Source: Candidatus Rhodoferax bjergmarkensis
Lineage (GTDB): Bacteria; Pseudomonadota; Gammaproteobacteria; Burkholderiales; Burkholderiaceae_C
NCBI GenBank assembly: GCA_016708345.1
Contig: JADJFX010000035.1
Span: 248,001-312,000, forward strand
DNA length: 64,000 bases
Direction: 5' to 3'
In this document: positions 43,134-52,101 of the stretch, piece after piece
Numbering within the stretch: position 1 is the stretch's first letter
How the letters are laid out: each line of letters starts with the position of its first letter
The notes under the pieces: generated by a model
What the model was told of the DNA's origin: nothing
Database searches by the model: none
What the model saw: the letters and a program-made list of their open reading frames with translations, nothing else
Translations under genes and position numbers: made by a program

Positions 43134-43966
43134 TTTTCGTTGTTCTCCACGGCTTTTTCGCCTATTGCTGCCATCGGTTCGGCAAAACAAAACATGCCCA
43201 AGCGCAGGCGTTGATCACCACCGAGCGGTTCATCGTGCTCACACAGCGGCACGGCAGCTTGCATCATGCGGCGCATGGCCTCGTGCCAGAGTTCATTGGC
43301 CAGTTGCTCCAGGGTGCGCACCGACTCCTGGCTCAGGCCATCGGCAAACAGGGCTTGCTCCAGGTATTTGCGGCCGCCGTCGCGGCTGTCGCCGGTGAGG
43401 TTGTGAACACCTGCGGCCAGGTGGTCGGCCACGCTGTCGGCCAGCAGCTGGCGCGACTCCATTGCTTGCGGGTCGGGCACAAAGGCCTGGCGAAGCAGCA
43501 CCAGTTGTCCATCCACCAAGTGCGCTACACCCAGTCGAACCAGCTCGTGCTGCACCGAGCGCGGATGTACATCTCTGGACACCTGATGCACCAGGCTCTC
43601 AAAGCTTTGGTCGCCCGCCAGGGGCAGGGTCTGGGGCAGCGCATTGGCCACCCAGCGCGCCACCACCTGCGAGGCAAGGCTGGCTTTGGCAGGGGCGCAA
43701 GTGCCTTGTGCGACAACCTCCAGCGCAGCCTTGCGCACGTCTTTGCGGTGCAGGCCGGACAGCAGGCTCAGCGCGGAATCGGTTTCTTTGCGGCCAATGC
43801 GGCGCACCTCGGCGCGCGCCTCGGCCAGAAAAACCGGCTTGATCGCTGCCGTGAATTCGGCATACCCCACTCCCGAGCGCAACAACCAACGCACCAGCGG
43901 TGCCATCACACGCAGCACCGCGCCCAGAACGGGGTGCAAGGTGTCGGAAGCGTTTGTGTCGTGCAT
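43130..43966 (-). CDS. DUF6502 family protein, possible HTH regulator
   Basis: The 278-residue protein (ATG at 43966) belongs to the DUF6502 type: HPVLGAVLRVMAPLVRWLL, GVGYAEFTAAIKPVFLAEA and ALSLLSGLHRKDVRKAALE. The last segment looks like a recognition helix, so a DNA-binding role is inferred, not known. No signal peptide or membrane helix is seen. A perfect 23-bp palindrome lies 10 bp upstream. It is coupled to the DUF5666 gene by an ATGA overlap. An upstream TTG start at 44002 would run through the palindrome and is less likely. Confidence 0.78.
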   Translation of the reverse strand: MHDTNASDTLHPVLGAVLRVMAPLVRWLLRSGVGYAEFTAAIKPVFLAEARAEVRRIGRKETDSALSLLSGLHRKDVRKAALEVVAQGTCAPAKASLASQVVARWVANALPQTLPLAGDQSFESLVHQVSRDVHPRSVQHELVRLGVAHLVDGQLVLLRQAFVPDPQAMESRQLLADSVADHLAAGVHNLTGDSRDGGRKYLEQALFADGLSQESVRTLEQLANELWHEAMRRMMQAAVPLCEHDEPLGGDQRLRLGMFCFAEPMAAIGEKAVENNEK

Positions 43967-43975
43967 GGGCTGCAG

Positions 43976-43998
43976 TTTATGGGAAACTTTCCCATAAA
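43976..43998. promoter_or_regulatory. Perfect 23-bp palindrome upstream of the DUF6502 gene
   Basis: TTTATGGGAAA-C-TTTCCCATAAA: eleven-base arms match perfectly around one central base. It is 9-32 bp upstream of the start codon, as expected for an operator. The most likely binder is the DUF6502 protein itself; this is inference. Confidence 0.75.
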
Positions 43999-44065
43999 TC
44001 AAGCCAGAATTGCATTTTTCCGTCCTTCTGTGCGACTAAACTGATCAACATCACATGCGAAATAT

Positions 44066-44098
44066 GCTTGTGACGCAGGCGGGGCGTGCGTCACAAGC
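44066..44098. repeat. Perfect inverted repeat, possible terminator hairpin
   Basis: GCTTGTGACGCA and TGCGTCACAAGC pair over 12 bp around GGCGGGGCG. On the plus strand it is followed by TCCTTTATTTAT, a weak T tract. A gene ending here on the plus strand is not seen, so it may instead be a site for a protein. Confidence 0.6.
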
Positions 44099-44164
44099 TC
44101 CTTTATTTATAGCAATTTGGTGCAGCCCGATAAAGCAGAAATCGCGCTAACTTTCAAGTTATTC

Positions 44165-44259
44165 CTTTTCCAGATCGATACGACATTAGGCGCGAAGCCG
44201 CAGACAGTGCTCTGGCACGACAAGGCGAAGCAACACCATGTCGGATTGATATGGAAATG
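44165..44259. repeat. 95-bp imperfect palindrome
   Basis: The left end CTTTTCCAGATCGATACGAC and the reverse complement of the right end (ending at 44259) agree at 18 of 22 positions, and the centre GTGC-TCTG-GCAC sits exactly in the middle. Similar in design to the elements at 16998 and 29834, but different in sequence. Confidence 0.65.
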
Positions 44260-44290
44260 GAATTAAAGGCATGGACAATCTTGATGCAGA

Positions 44291-45400
44291 TCAAGCGACA
44301 TGCGCCAACAACATGCTTTCAACATAATCCCCAATGGCCAGCGAGCTGGTCAAGCCTGGCGATTCAATGCCAAACAAGTTGACCAATCCCGGCACACCAT
44401 GCTGCGCGGGGCCCTGGATGCAAAAATCGCAGGCAGGCTCATCCGGCGCATGAATTTTGGGACGTATGCCGGCATAACCTGCCAGCAAAGCCCCATCCTG
44501 CAACGCGGGCCAGTACTTGCGCACCTCGGCATAAAAGACATCGCCGCGCGCTGGGTTCACGGTCAGATCGTCGGCAGACGCAACCCACTCTACGTCAGGG
44601 CCAAACTTGGCCTGGCCGCCCAGGTCCAGCGTAAGGTGAACGCCCAGCCCTGCCGCTTCTGGCACCGGGTAAACCAAGCGGCCAAATGGAGCTGGCCCCG
44701 AGAGGGTGAAGTAGTTGCCCTTGGCAAAATAGGCTTGGGGCACATGCCGGGGATGCAGCCCTTTGAAGCATCCGGCCAACGCCGGAGCCTGCAAGCCAGC
44801 GCAGTTAATCACCTTTTGAGCCTGCAGCTGCGTGCCGTCAATCGCTACAAGTTTAATAGCTGCTTGCGCACATTCTGCGTGCGCCAGAGCCGTATTGAGC
44901 ACCAATAATCCACCTGCATTCTCTAGGTCGCCCTGCAGGGACTGCATCAAGGCATGGCTGTCCACAATGCCGGTGCCAGGTGACAAAATGGCCGCTTTGC
45001 ACGACAACTGCGGCTCCAGTGCGCGCGCTTGGGAGCTGTCCAGCAGCTCCAGATCTGTAACGCCATTGAGCGCAGCCTTGCGCACAATGCCTTGCAACAG
45101 CGGCACTTGGTCTGCTGCCGTAGCGACAATCAGTTTTCCGCAGCGTCGGTGACCAACGCCCCGCGAGGCGCAATAGTCATACAGCATACGGTTGCCCGTT
45201 ACGCACAAACGGGCCTTGAGCGAACCCGCTTGGTAATAAATGCCAGCGTGTATGACTTCGCTGTTGCGTGAGCTGGTGCCGGTGCCAATGGCATGGGCGG
45301 CCTCCAGCACCATGACCTCGCGCCCGGCCAGCGCAAGCGCGCGAGCAACCGCCAAGCCGACAACACCAGCGCCAATCACAACACACTCCACCTTGTCCAT
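44291..45400 (-). CDS. NAD(P)/FAD-dependent oxidoreductase, LhgO-like
   Basis: From the ATG at 45400 the protein has 369 residues. It shows the FAD-binding motif VVIGAGVVGLAVARALALAG (about 6-25), GTSSRNSEVIHAGIYY (about 42-57) and the C-terminal GYAGIRPKI and NLFGIESPGLT motifs of the L-2-hydroxyglutarate oxidase group. The exact substrate is not certain. An in-frame copy of the dispersed repeat gives CAQAAIKLVAIDG. A longer frame upstream has no similarity and is rejected. Confidence 0.87.
   Translation of the reverse strand: MDKVECVVIGAGVVGLAVARALALAGREVMVLEAAHAIGTGTSSRNSEVIHAGIYYQAGSLKARLCVTGNRMLYDYCASRGVGHRRCGKLIVATAADQVPLLQGIVRKAALNGVTDLELLDSSQARALEPQLSCKAAILSPGTGIVDSHALMQSLQGDLENAGGLLVLNTALAHAECAQAAIKLVAIDGTQLQAQKVINCAGLQAPALAGCFKGLHPRHVPQAYFAKGNYFTLSGPAPFGRLVYPVPEAAGLGVHLTLDLGGQAKFGPDVEWVASADDLTVNPARGDVFYAEVRKYWPALQDGALLAGYAGIRPKIHAPDEPACDFCIQGPAQHGVPGLVNLFGIESPGLTSSLAIGDYVESMLLAHVA
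44843..44886 (+). repeat. Dispersed palindromic repeat inside the LhgO-like gene
   Basis: GCTACAAGTTTAATAGC (left AT hairpin), TGCTTGCGCACATTCTGCG and TGCGCCA (core). Read in frame as ECAQAAIKLVAIDG on the minus strand. Confidence 0.72.
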
Positions 45401-45529
45401 TCTCAGTCTCCGGTAAACGGCCTGCAGCCGCCAAGTAATGCACAACAGTGCCAGTTTCTTGCGCCCATTGTGCCTCCCGATGTACCATTCAAACTGAAAC
45501 ACACGCCACCGTGCAAGCAGGAGACCGCC

Positions 45530-45799
45530 ATGACAGACTTTGTGATTGAAAACATCAGGATTGAGCCCGAGATTGGGGACGGCGTCATGTTCACCCTGGA
45601 CCTGCACGGCACGGCGCATCGATTTTTTGTAAGCCGGGAAACGCTCAGTGAAGTGGAGCGCACCAGGCTGACGGACAACCACGACATGCTGGCCTCATTC
45701 GACCGCCAAAGTGAAAGAGTCAAACACGCGGTGTCCAATACGCTACGACTGGGCACCAGTCACAACATCACCTTCCTGAAGACGGATTTTTTCCACTGA
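45530..45799 (+). CDS. Small protein, possibly DUF1488 family
   Basis: The 89-residue protein has an AGGAG ribosome-binding site just before its ATG at 45530. The pattern HRFFVSRETLSEVE ... MLASFDRQSERVKHAVSNT loosely resembles DUF1488 proteins (function unknown). It overlaps the 3' end of the convergent GGDEF-EAL gene by 32 bp. A longer upstream frame is discarded because it has no ribosome-binding site. Confidence 0.5.
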   Translation: MTDFVIENIRIEPEIGDGVMFTLDLHGTAHRFFVSRETLSEVERTRLTDNHDMLASFDRQSERVKHAVSNTLRLGTSHNITFLKTDFFH

Positions 45800-48700
45800 C
45801 GCCGAGTTTTTCGCTGGCGTAAGCCTCAAACTTGTCAATTGGCAGCGGTCGACTGAAGAAATAGCCCTGATGGGCATGGCAGCCAGACTGGGCCAAAAAG
45901 TCGCGCTGGGCAGCGGTTTCAACCCCTTCCGAAATAACGCCCAAACCGAGGCTATGGGCCAGTGTGACGATGGTTTTGGCAATGGCGGCATCATTGGCAT
46001 CCACATGGATGTCACGCACAAACGACTGGTCAATCTTGAGCTGGTCCAGTGGCAGGCGTTTGAGGTAGCTCAGCGAAGAGTAGCCGGTACCAAAGTCGTC
46101 CAGTGAAAAGCCGACGCCTTTGGCTTTGAGGGCGTACATTTTTCCGATCACTTCTTCAACGTTGTCCACCAGCAAACTCTCGGTCAGCTCCAATTTGAGG
46201 CGGTGGGGATTGACCCCGGTTTCCCGCAATACAGCCAGCACCTGCTCCACAAAGTCGGCCTGACGAAACTGCTGGGCGCTGACATTCACCGCAATCGTCA
46301 GGTGGGACATCTCGGCCCTGGCAGCCCAAGCCACCAACTGCAGGCAAGCGGTTTGCAAGACCCAATGGCCCAAATTCGTTATCAGCCCGGTTTCTTCTGC
46401 CAAGGGAATAAATTCGGCGGGTGAAACCATGCCGCGCACCGGATGCATCCAGCGCACCAGCGCTTCGGCACCGGACATGCGCCCGTCATCGTCCACCTGG
46501 GGCTGGTAGTGCAGCAACAATTGCTGCTCGCGCAAGCCCAGGCGCAAATCGGCCTCCATCTCTGTGCGGGCCATCACAACAGATTGCATTTTGGGGTCAA
46601 AAAAGCGCAAAGTGTTACGCCCTGCCGCTTTGGCCTGGTACATGGAGAGGTCCGCATGCTTGAGCAGCTCTTCCACGGAGTCGGTGGCGTGGGTGAACAT
46701 GGCAATACCAATGCTGGCGGTGCAAAGGTAGTCCAAGCCCAGCAGGTCATGTTTTTCCTCAAATGCAGCAAGAATTTTTTCGGCCACTACCCTGGCTTGT
46801 GCTGCCGCCTCAAGGGCATTCAAACTCAAGCCTTCCATCATGATGACGAATTCATCACCACCCAGCCGGGCAACGGTGTCCTCCTCGCGCACGGCTGCGC
46901 TCAGTCGCCGTGCAACCGATTCGAGCAGCAGGTCACCCTTGTCGTGCCCCAGTGTGTCGTTGAGCGTTTTGAAGTTGTCCACGTCAATGAAAAACAAGGC
47001 ACCTGCAGAGTCGCTGCGTGAACAGGCCTGCAAAGCGTGGCGCAGGCGGTCCAGCAAGAGCCGCCTATTGGGTAGACGTGTCAGCGGGTCATAAAAGGCC
47101 AGGTGCTTGATTTCTGCTTCTGCCGTTTTGCGGGAAGAAATGTCGATGAAGGAAGCCACGTAGTTGGAGACAGTGCCATCGTTGGCCTTGACCGCTGAAA
47201 TGGTGGCCCATTCAGGGTAAACCTCACCGTTTTTGCGCCGATTCCAGAGCTCGCCCTCCCAGGAACCGATGGTATTGATGCTTGACCACATCGCCTGGTA
47301 AAAAGCCGTGTTGTGGCGGCCAGAACTGAACATGCGCGGGGTTTGACCGATGGCCTCATGGGCCAAGTAACCGGTGATCTCACAACACGCGCGGTTGATG
47401 CGCAATATTTTGAGGTCTCCATCGGTAATGATCATGCCTTCCTGGGAGTCAAACGCCACCGCGGCCACCCGCAGGTCTGCTTCTGAGCGTTTGCGGGCGG
47501 TGATGTCCTGCAAACTGAATTGCAAAAGTGTTTTGTCACCATTTTGGAATGCCATCAAGTGAACTTCAGCATCCCATATTTCGCCGTTGGGGCGCTGATT
47601 TCGCCATTCAAAAAGCTCCGAACCCTCGCGCAAAACCCTCTGAATATGATCCATGGCGGACTCGGAAGAACTGCGGCCGTCATATTGCGAAGGAGCTGAA
47701 AAATCTGCTGCCGATCCGCCCAGTACTGCGTTGCAATTTTCCTTGTGAAAGATGTCAGCTGCCGCTTGATTGCAATCGAGCACCCGCCCAGTTTCAGGGT
47801 CAAGAACCACCAAAGGAATGTGTGAGCCTGAAAATAAAACTTTGTTATAGGCCTCGCTGCGGCGCAGCTCTTCTTGTGCCTGCTTGACCTCCGTGATGTC
47901 TGTTGCAGAGCCAGCCATCCGAATGGCCTTGCCTTGGTCATCTCTGCGTGCTTCGCCACGGGTCAAAAACCAGCGATAAACGCCGCTCTTTGTTTGCATC
48001 CGGAATTCAACAGAAAAGGGGACATTGGAGGTTAAATGCTGCCTGATGGCTTCTTGCACCTTCTCTGAATCATCGGGATGAATCAATGCCATCCACCCGT
48101 CTGGCGAAATTTCCCGCTCACCAGGCTGGTAGCCCAAAAGCATCCACCATCGGTCAGAGACAAAGCCAGTTCCCGCGACCAGGTCCCAGTCCCAGATGCC
48201 GTCAGAAGATCCGCGCACCGCCAGATCGAAGCGTTCATGGCTTTCCCGCAATTGCTGTTCGCGCTGCCCCAGGATGGCAAGCAGCTGATTGAATCCGCCA
48301 ATCAGTTCGCCAATTTCATCCTGGCTGGTGATCGCCAAGGGTTGCAGGGCCTGACGTGAATGGGAGTAATTGGCCAGCGTTCTGGTGGCTGCCAACATGG
48401 GTGAAAGCTGGCGTCTGAGCATCATCCAGGTCATCCACCAGGTCACGGCACCGGCCAGCAGGGTCAGCACAGTGGAGGCCAGCAACATTCTTTTCTGAAG
48501 CGCACGAATCGGGGCAAATGCCTCTTGTGTGGGCAGCGTTGCCACCATGGCCCAGTTGGCTATGGGAATGCGCTTGACCGAGACCAGTATGTCCGTGCCA
48601 TACTGGTCAACATAGTTGGCAGACCCTTCGTAGCCCTGTACAAAACGATCAACAAATGGATTAATGCCTGCCCTGGGCAGGCGCTGCATGACCCGGCTTT

Positions 48701-49364
48701 TATCGCTGGAAGTGACATTCAACCGGTGATCCAGTGACGCTACGAAATAGTGGCCCGACTTGCCGTAGCGCTGGTCGGTGATTTTGTCCAGAAAATTGGG
48801 CGCACCCAAAGTGGTTTCACCGTAGATTGCACCAACCACATGGTTCTCTGCGTCCCGAATCGGCACGGCCATGCCAAAAACAGGTGCCGGCGGTGTGCCG
48901 CTCATCACGGGTTTTCCAAAAAGAAAACTGCCTTCTTTGAGGGCTGCTGCAACCGTATCTTGGCCCATCAAGTTGATGCCCATTCTTCCGGCTGAACGCG
49001 GAAAGTCTGCCACCACCGTGCCATCAAAATCGAGGGCCAGCACGCCCGCATTGAACAGGTTCAGCAAATGTGGTTGCTGCTCCAGCAGCGTTTGCAAGGC
49101 TTGGGGATCGGCCAAACTAGCGGACTCAACCCGGGACGCTACTTTGACCAGTGCGCGCACACGCTCTTCGAACCGCTGGTTGATATCGTCCGCCATAAAT
49201 GAGACCGTGGCGAATTGCTGCTCGGTCAGCACACGCTGCATGTCAGTGCGCAAAATGCCTTCGGCATAAAACGTCAGCGACCAGATGCTCAGCAAAAATA
49301 TGGCCAGCGTCCACAGGGTCAGCCTGGTTTTGAGCGAGCGCAGCGGGTTGCGGTTGATGCTCAT
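45768..49364 (-). CDS. Membrane c-di-GMP protein: Cache, HAMP-like, three PAS, GGDEF, EAL
   Basis: The 1198-residue protein has an N-terminal helix (about 14-34), a periplasmic Cache-type sensor (about 35-285), a second helix (about 293-315), a HAMP-like region, three PAS/PAC units (about 380-745), a GGDEF domain with intact RLGGDEFVIMM and an EAL domain with GAEALVRWMHP, LDDFGTGYSSL and LKIDQSFVRD. Both synthesis and breakdown of c-di-GMP are possible. The start overlaps the phosphoesterase stop as ATGA. It ends the operon that starts with the SDR at 52860. Confidence 0.92.
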   Translation of the reverse strand: MSINRNPLRSLKTRLTLWTLAIFLLSIWSLTFYAEGILRTDMQRVLTEQQFATVSFMADDINQRFEERVRALVKVASRVESASLADPQALQTLLEQQPHLLNLFNAGVLALDFDGTVVADFPRSAGRMGINLMGQDTVAAALKEGSFLFGKPVMSGTPPAPVFGMAVPIRDAENHVVGAIYGETTLGAPNFLDKITDQRYGKSGHYFVASLDHRLNVTSSDKSRVMQRLPRAGINPFVDRFVQGYEGSANYVDQYGTDILVSVKRIPIANWAMVATLPTQEAFAPIRALQKRMLLASTVLTLLAGAVTWWMTWMMLRRQLSPMLAATRTLANYSHSRQALQPLAITSQDEIGELIGGFNQLLAILGQREQQLRESHERFDLAVRGSSDGIWDWDLVAGTGFVSDRWWMLLGYQPGEREISPDGWMALIHPDDSEKVQEAIRQHLTSNVPFSVEFRMQTKSGVYRWFLTRGEARRDDQGKAIRMAGSATDITEVKQAQEELRRSEAYNKVLFSGSHIPLVVLDPETGRVLDCNQAAADIFHKENCNAVLGGSAADFSAPSQYDGRSSSESAMDHIQRVLREGSELFEWRNQRPNGEIWDAEVHLMAFQNGDKTLLQFSLQDITARKRSEADLRVAAVAFDSQEGMIITDGDLKILRINRACCEITGYLAHEAIGQTPRMFSSGRHNTAFYQAMWSSINTIGSWEGELWNRRKNGEVYPEWATISAVKANDGTVSNYVASFIDISSRKTAEAEIKHLAFYDPLTRLPNRRLLLDRLRHALQACSRSDSAGALFFIDVDNFKTLNDTLGHDKGDLLLESVARRLSAAVREEDTVARLGGDEFVIMMEGLSLNALEAAAQARVVAEKILAAFEEKHDLLGLDYLCTASIGIAMFTHATDSVEELLKHADLSMYQAKAAGRNTLRFFDPKMQSVVMARTEMEADLRLGLREQQLLLHYQPQVDDDGRMSGAEALVRWMHPVRGMVSPAEFIPLAEETGLITNLGHWVLQTACLQLVAWAARAEMSHLTIAVNVSAQQFRQADFVEQVLAVLRETGVNPHRLKLELTESLLVDNVEEVIGKMYALKAKGVGFSLDDFGTGYSSLSYLKRLPLDQLKIDQSFVRDIHVDANDAAIAKTIVTLAHSLGLGVISEGVETAAQRDFLAQSGCHAHQGYFFSRPLPIDKFEAYASEKLGVSGKNPSSGR

Positions 49365-50908
49365 TGAAGTGCCGGTGTCAAATCGCCAGCCTTGGGTCGC
49401 ACGCCTGCCAAGGGTGTCAGTTCAAACCGCCTTGTGATGAATTTAAGGATGGAGGTGGTGTCATACGAAGTTGAATCGATGTGACCCCGTTTGACGTGGG
49501 GGCCAATGAGCAAGGCTGGCACCCGAGAACCCGGCCCCCAACGATCGCCCCAGCCGGGGCCTGTGGGTGGCGGCACATGGTCCCAGTAACCGCCATTTTC
49601 ATCGTAGGTCACAATGACCAGCATGTCCTTCCACTGCGGGCTGGCGCGTAACTTTTCCAGCACACCGGCAATGTGGGTATCGCCAGTCATGATATCTGTG
49701 TACGACGGATGCTGGGTATCACGTCCGGCTGGTTTGTAAAAAGAAACACTGGGCAGCTTGCCTGCATCTATGTCGGCCAAAAAATCGCTCCCATCGAGCA
49801 GGTGTTTGGCACGGTCTGCTGTGCCGGGCGCAAAGCGGGAAAAGTAATTGAACGGTTGGTGGTGCGCCTGAAAATTGGGCGAATTTTCCGCACGTTGGTA
49901 AATCACTCGTCGTTTGGCATCAGGTGCCTGGGTGCCGTCAGCCAACGCTGCGTTCCAAGCCCCGGCATACCATGCCCAGGAAACGCCTTTTTCGGAGAGG
50001 GTATCGCCAATGGTTTGGGCTGTTTGCGGCGGTACGGGTTCGCCGGTTTCTATGTGGCCGGACGTGTAGCCTTGGGGGTTGGTGTGCGTGCGCGGGCCAT
50101 CAGCCAAAGGAGGGATGCCGCTGGGCTGGTAAGGAGGTTGTGAGGTATTGACGGACCAGCCATCAGGCGTGACACGACCACTCAGACCCACACTGTAAAC
50201 CTGCACGGCCCCGACGCTGGCAGAGGGCGATTGTGGCCGTTTTTCAAGCTTGCCACTCGCATCGAGCCGCACCCGCATGTTGCCGGGCGCATTGGTATGC
50301 TGCGGCGTACAGGCACAAATCAGCCACTGATGGTTCAGGTACGACCCACCAAACGCAGCCTGAAAAAAGTTATCTGCCAGCGTGTACTCTTGCGCCCATT
50401 TCCACAACTTGAACTGACTGCCGTCGTAGTGCCCCATGGTCCACCCGCCAACATTGGACATGGCGGCAAACCGGTTATTGAGCCCACCGTTGATCTGCTC
50501 TTGGTGAAAGAAAAAGTCATGGATCGGATTGGGCACGATGACCGTTGGCGGGCGGTTTACAGGCGGCGCATCAATGCGAAATGGCTGGTTTGGCAAGCGG
50601 GGATACTTCGGGTCCGGCTTGCCGTCCTTGCCAAAAACCAGCAGCTCTGGCAATGGGGTGTCATCGTGATCCCATTGAATTTTTTGTTGTGCAGTGGCCT
50701 GGGCGATGCCGTTGGCACCAGGAAACAAGCCATACAAATTGTCAAAACTATGGTTTTCCGCATAGATGACCACCACATTCTGAATGCGCTGCAATGGAGC
50801 ATCGTCGTTGTGAATGCGTGACTCTGGTTGGCTGGCACAGCCAGCCACAAAGACCAGCATCAGACCAAAGCTCTGTTTGAAGGTGCGCGAAAATTTCGAT
50901 GATTGCAT
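49361..50908 (-). CDS. Phosphoesterase-family lipoprotein (acid phosphatase / phospholipase C type)
   Basis: The 515-residue protein starts with a lipoprotein signal (GLMLVFVAGCAS) and contains the phosphoesterase family motifs VVVIYAENHSFDNLYG (about 43-58; Glu and Asn bind metal in the family), TGDTHIAGVLEKL and IVTYDENGGYWDHVPPP (about 415). Longer in-frame starts lie before the signal peptide and are rejected. Its start overlaps the monooxygenase stop (TGATG) and its stop overlaps the GGDEF-EAL start, so four genes are tightly coupled. Confidence 0.86.
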   Translation of the reverse strand: MQSSKFSRTFKQSFGLMLVFVAGCASQPESRIHNDDAPLQRIQNVVVIYAENHSFDNLYGLFPGANGIAQATAQQKIQWDHDDTPLPELLVFGKDGKPDPKYPRLPNQPFRIDAPPVNRPPTVIVPNPIHDFFFHQEQINGGLNNRFAAMSNVGGWTMGHYDGSQFKLWKWAQEYTLADNFFQAAFGGSYLNHQWLICACTPQHTNAPGNMRVRLDASGKLEKRPQSPSASVGAVQVYSVGLSGRVTPDGWSVNTSQPPYQPSGIPPLADGPRTHTNPQGYTSGHIETGEPVPPQTAQTIGDTLSEKGVSWAWYAGAWNAALADGTQAPDAKRRVIYQRAENSPNFQAHHQPFNYFSRFAPGTADRAKHLLDGSDFLADIDAGKLPSVSFYKPAGRDTQHPSYTDIMTGDTHIAGVLEKLRASPQWKDMLVIVTYDENGGYWDHVPPPTGPGWGDRWGPGSRVPALLIGPHVKRGHIDSTSYDTTSILKFITRRFELTPLAGVRPKAGDLTPALQ

Positions 50909-52085
50909 CAGGTCTGTCCCCGGTAAAGCCACGGCATGTCCAACAAACGCTCGCCCAACAGCTTCATGGCTGCATCGCGCGCCCACCGCACAGGCCCTGA
51001 GGCATGGAATATCCGCCCGTTTTGAATGGCGCGGGCCTGCACCCGTGCGTTTCTCTGCCACCGTAGCGCCGCGTAACGTTGGAGTGCGGCTGGAGCGTCG
51101 AGTCCTTCGGAGCCTAAGCCACTACCCAGCGCCTGCGCATCTTCAATGGCCATGCCAGCACCTTGCGCGAGGTAGGGCAGCATGGGGTGCGCTGCATCCC
51201 CCAAAGAGCAACCCGACCCTGCGCATGTTGACAGGCACTGCGCATAGGCACCCGAATACTCAAAGCCCACAGGCGCCAATGTTCAATGGCTTGAACAAAG
51301 TCTTGCAAGTGCGCACAGGCAGCCGTCATGGAGCGTTTCAACTTGGCTGGATTGGCACTGTGGTCCCAGTAAGCAATATCGCCATGCACCCGGCCATGCA
51401 CAATGGCCACGACGTTGAGCCACTCCCCACCGCGCACCGGGTACGCAACAAAGTGCATTTTGGGCCCCAGCCATGCTGTCACCTGAGCAGACCGCAAGTC
51501 GGCCGGCAAGCAAACCTGGCGAACCATGGCCCGGTAAGCCAGATGGCCCGTGGCATGCGGGACACCATCATTGAGGAATTGTTTTCGAACCTGGCTCCAA
51601 AGACCGTCGGCACCGATGAGCATATCTCCGTGAGCCTGCCGGCCATTTTTGGTATGCAGCGTAACGCCCGATTTTTGTTGAACGTACCGGTCAAACTCAG
51701 AATCAATGTGCAGCGAAACATTGCCGTGATGTTTCACTGCTGCCAGCAATTGCGCATGCAGATCAGCGCGGTGCACCGTCACATAGGGCCAGCCATAACG
51801 CTCTACTGTGGCTTGACCCAGGCGCAAACCACCCAAGGCTGCGCCACTGGTCGCACTGCGAATCTGTAAGCGATCCGGGTACGCGGCAATTTCGGCCAAA
51901 TTGGCTTTCAAACCCCAACTGTGCAGTACTTTGACAACATGGGGGCCTAATTGAATGCCGGCCCCCACTTCGGCAAATTCATGGGCACGTTCAAACAATT
52001 CAACTTCGGCCCCGGCCCGCGCGCAGGCCAATGACGCTGCCAAGCCACCGATACCGCCACCCACAATCAATGCACGATGCGTCAT
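50908..52085 (-). pseudogene. FAD-dependent monooxygenase (salicylate hydroxylase type), frameshifted
   Basis: From the ATG at 52085 the first frame reads ALIVGGGIGGLAASLACARAG (FAD motif; trimmed) and DGLWSQVRKQ up to GRVALWG near 51204. The family's next residues, GDAAHPMLPYLAQGAGMAIEDA, continue only in the overlapping second frame (50908-51279). One missing base in the TTTGGGGG run at about 51199-51206 explains the break. Otherwise all motifs are intact and the total length would be normal. It may be a real inactivating change, or a sequencing error. Confidence 0.8.
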
Positions 52086-52101
52086 TGTTATATCTCTTGC
52101 G

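Larger units (their letters stand above)
43999..44290. other. Intergenic region with two hairpins
   Basis: It holds a perfect 12-bp-arm hairpin (44066-44098) and a 95-bp imperfect palindrome (44165-44259). No ORF is convincing. It separates the divergently arranged end of the FAD oxidase gene from the DUF6502 unit on the same strand. Confidence 0.55.
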
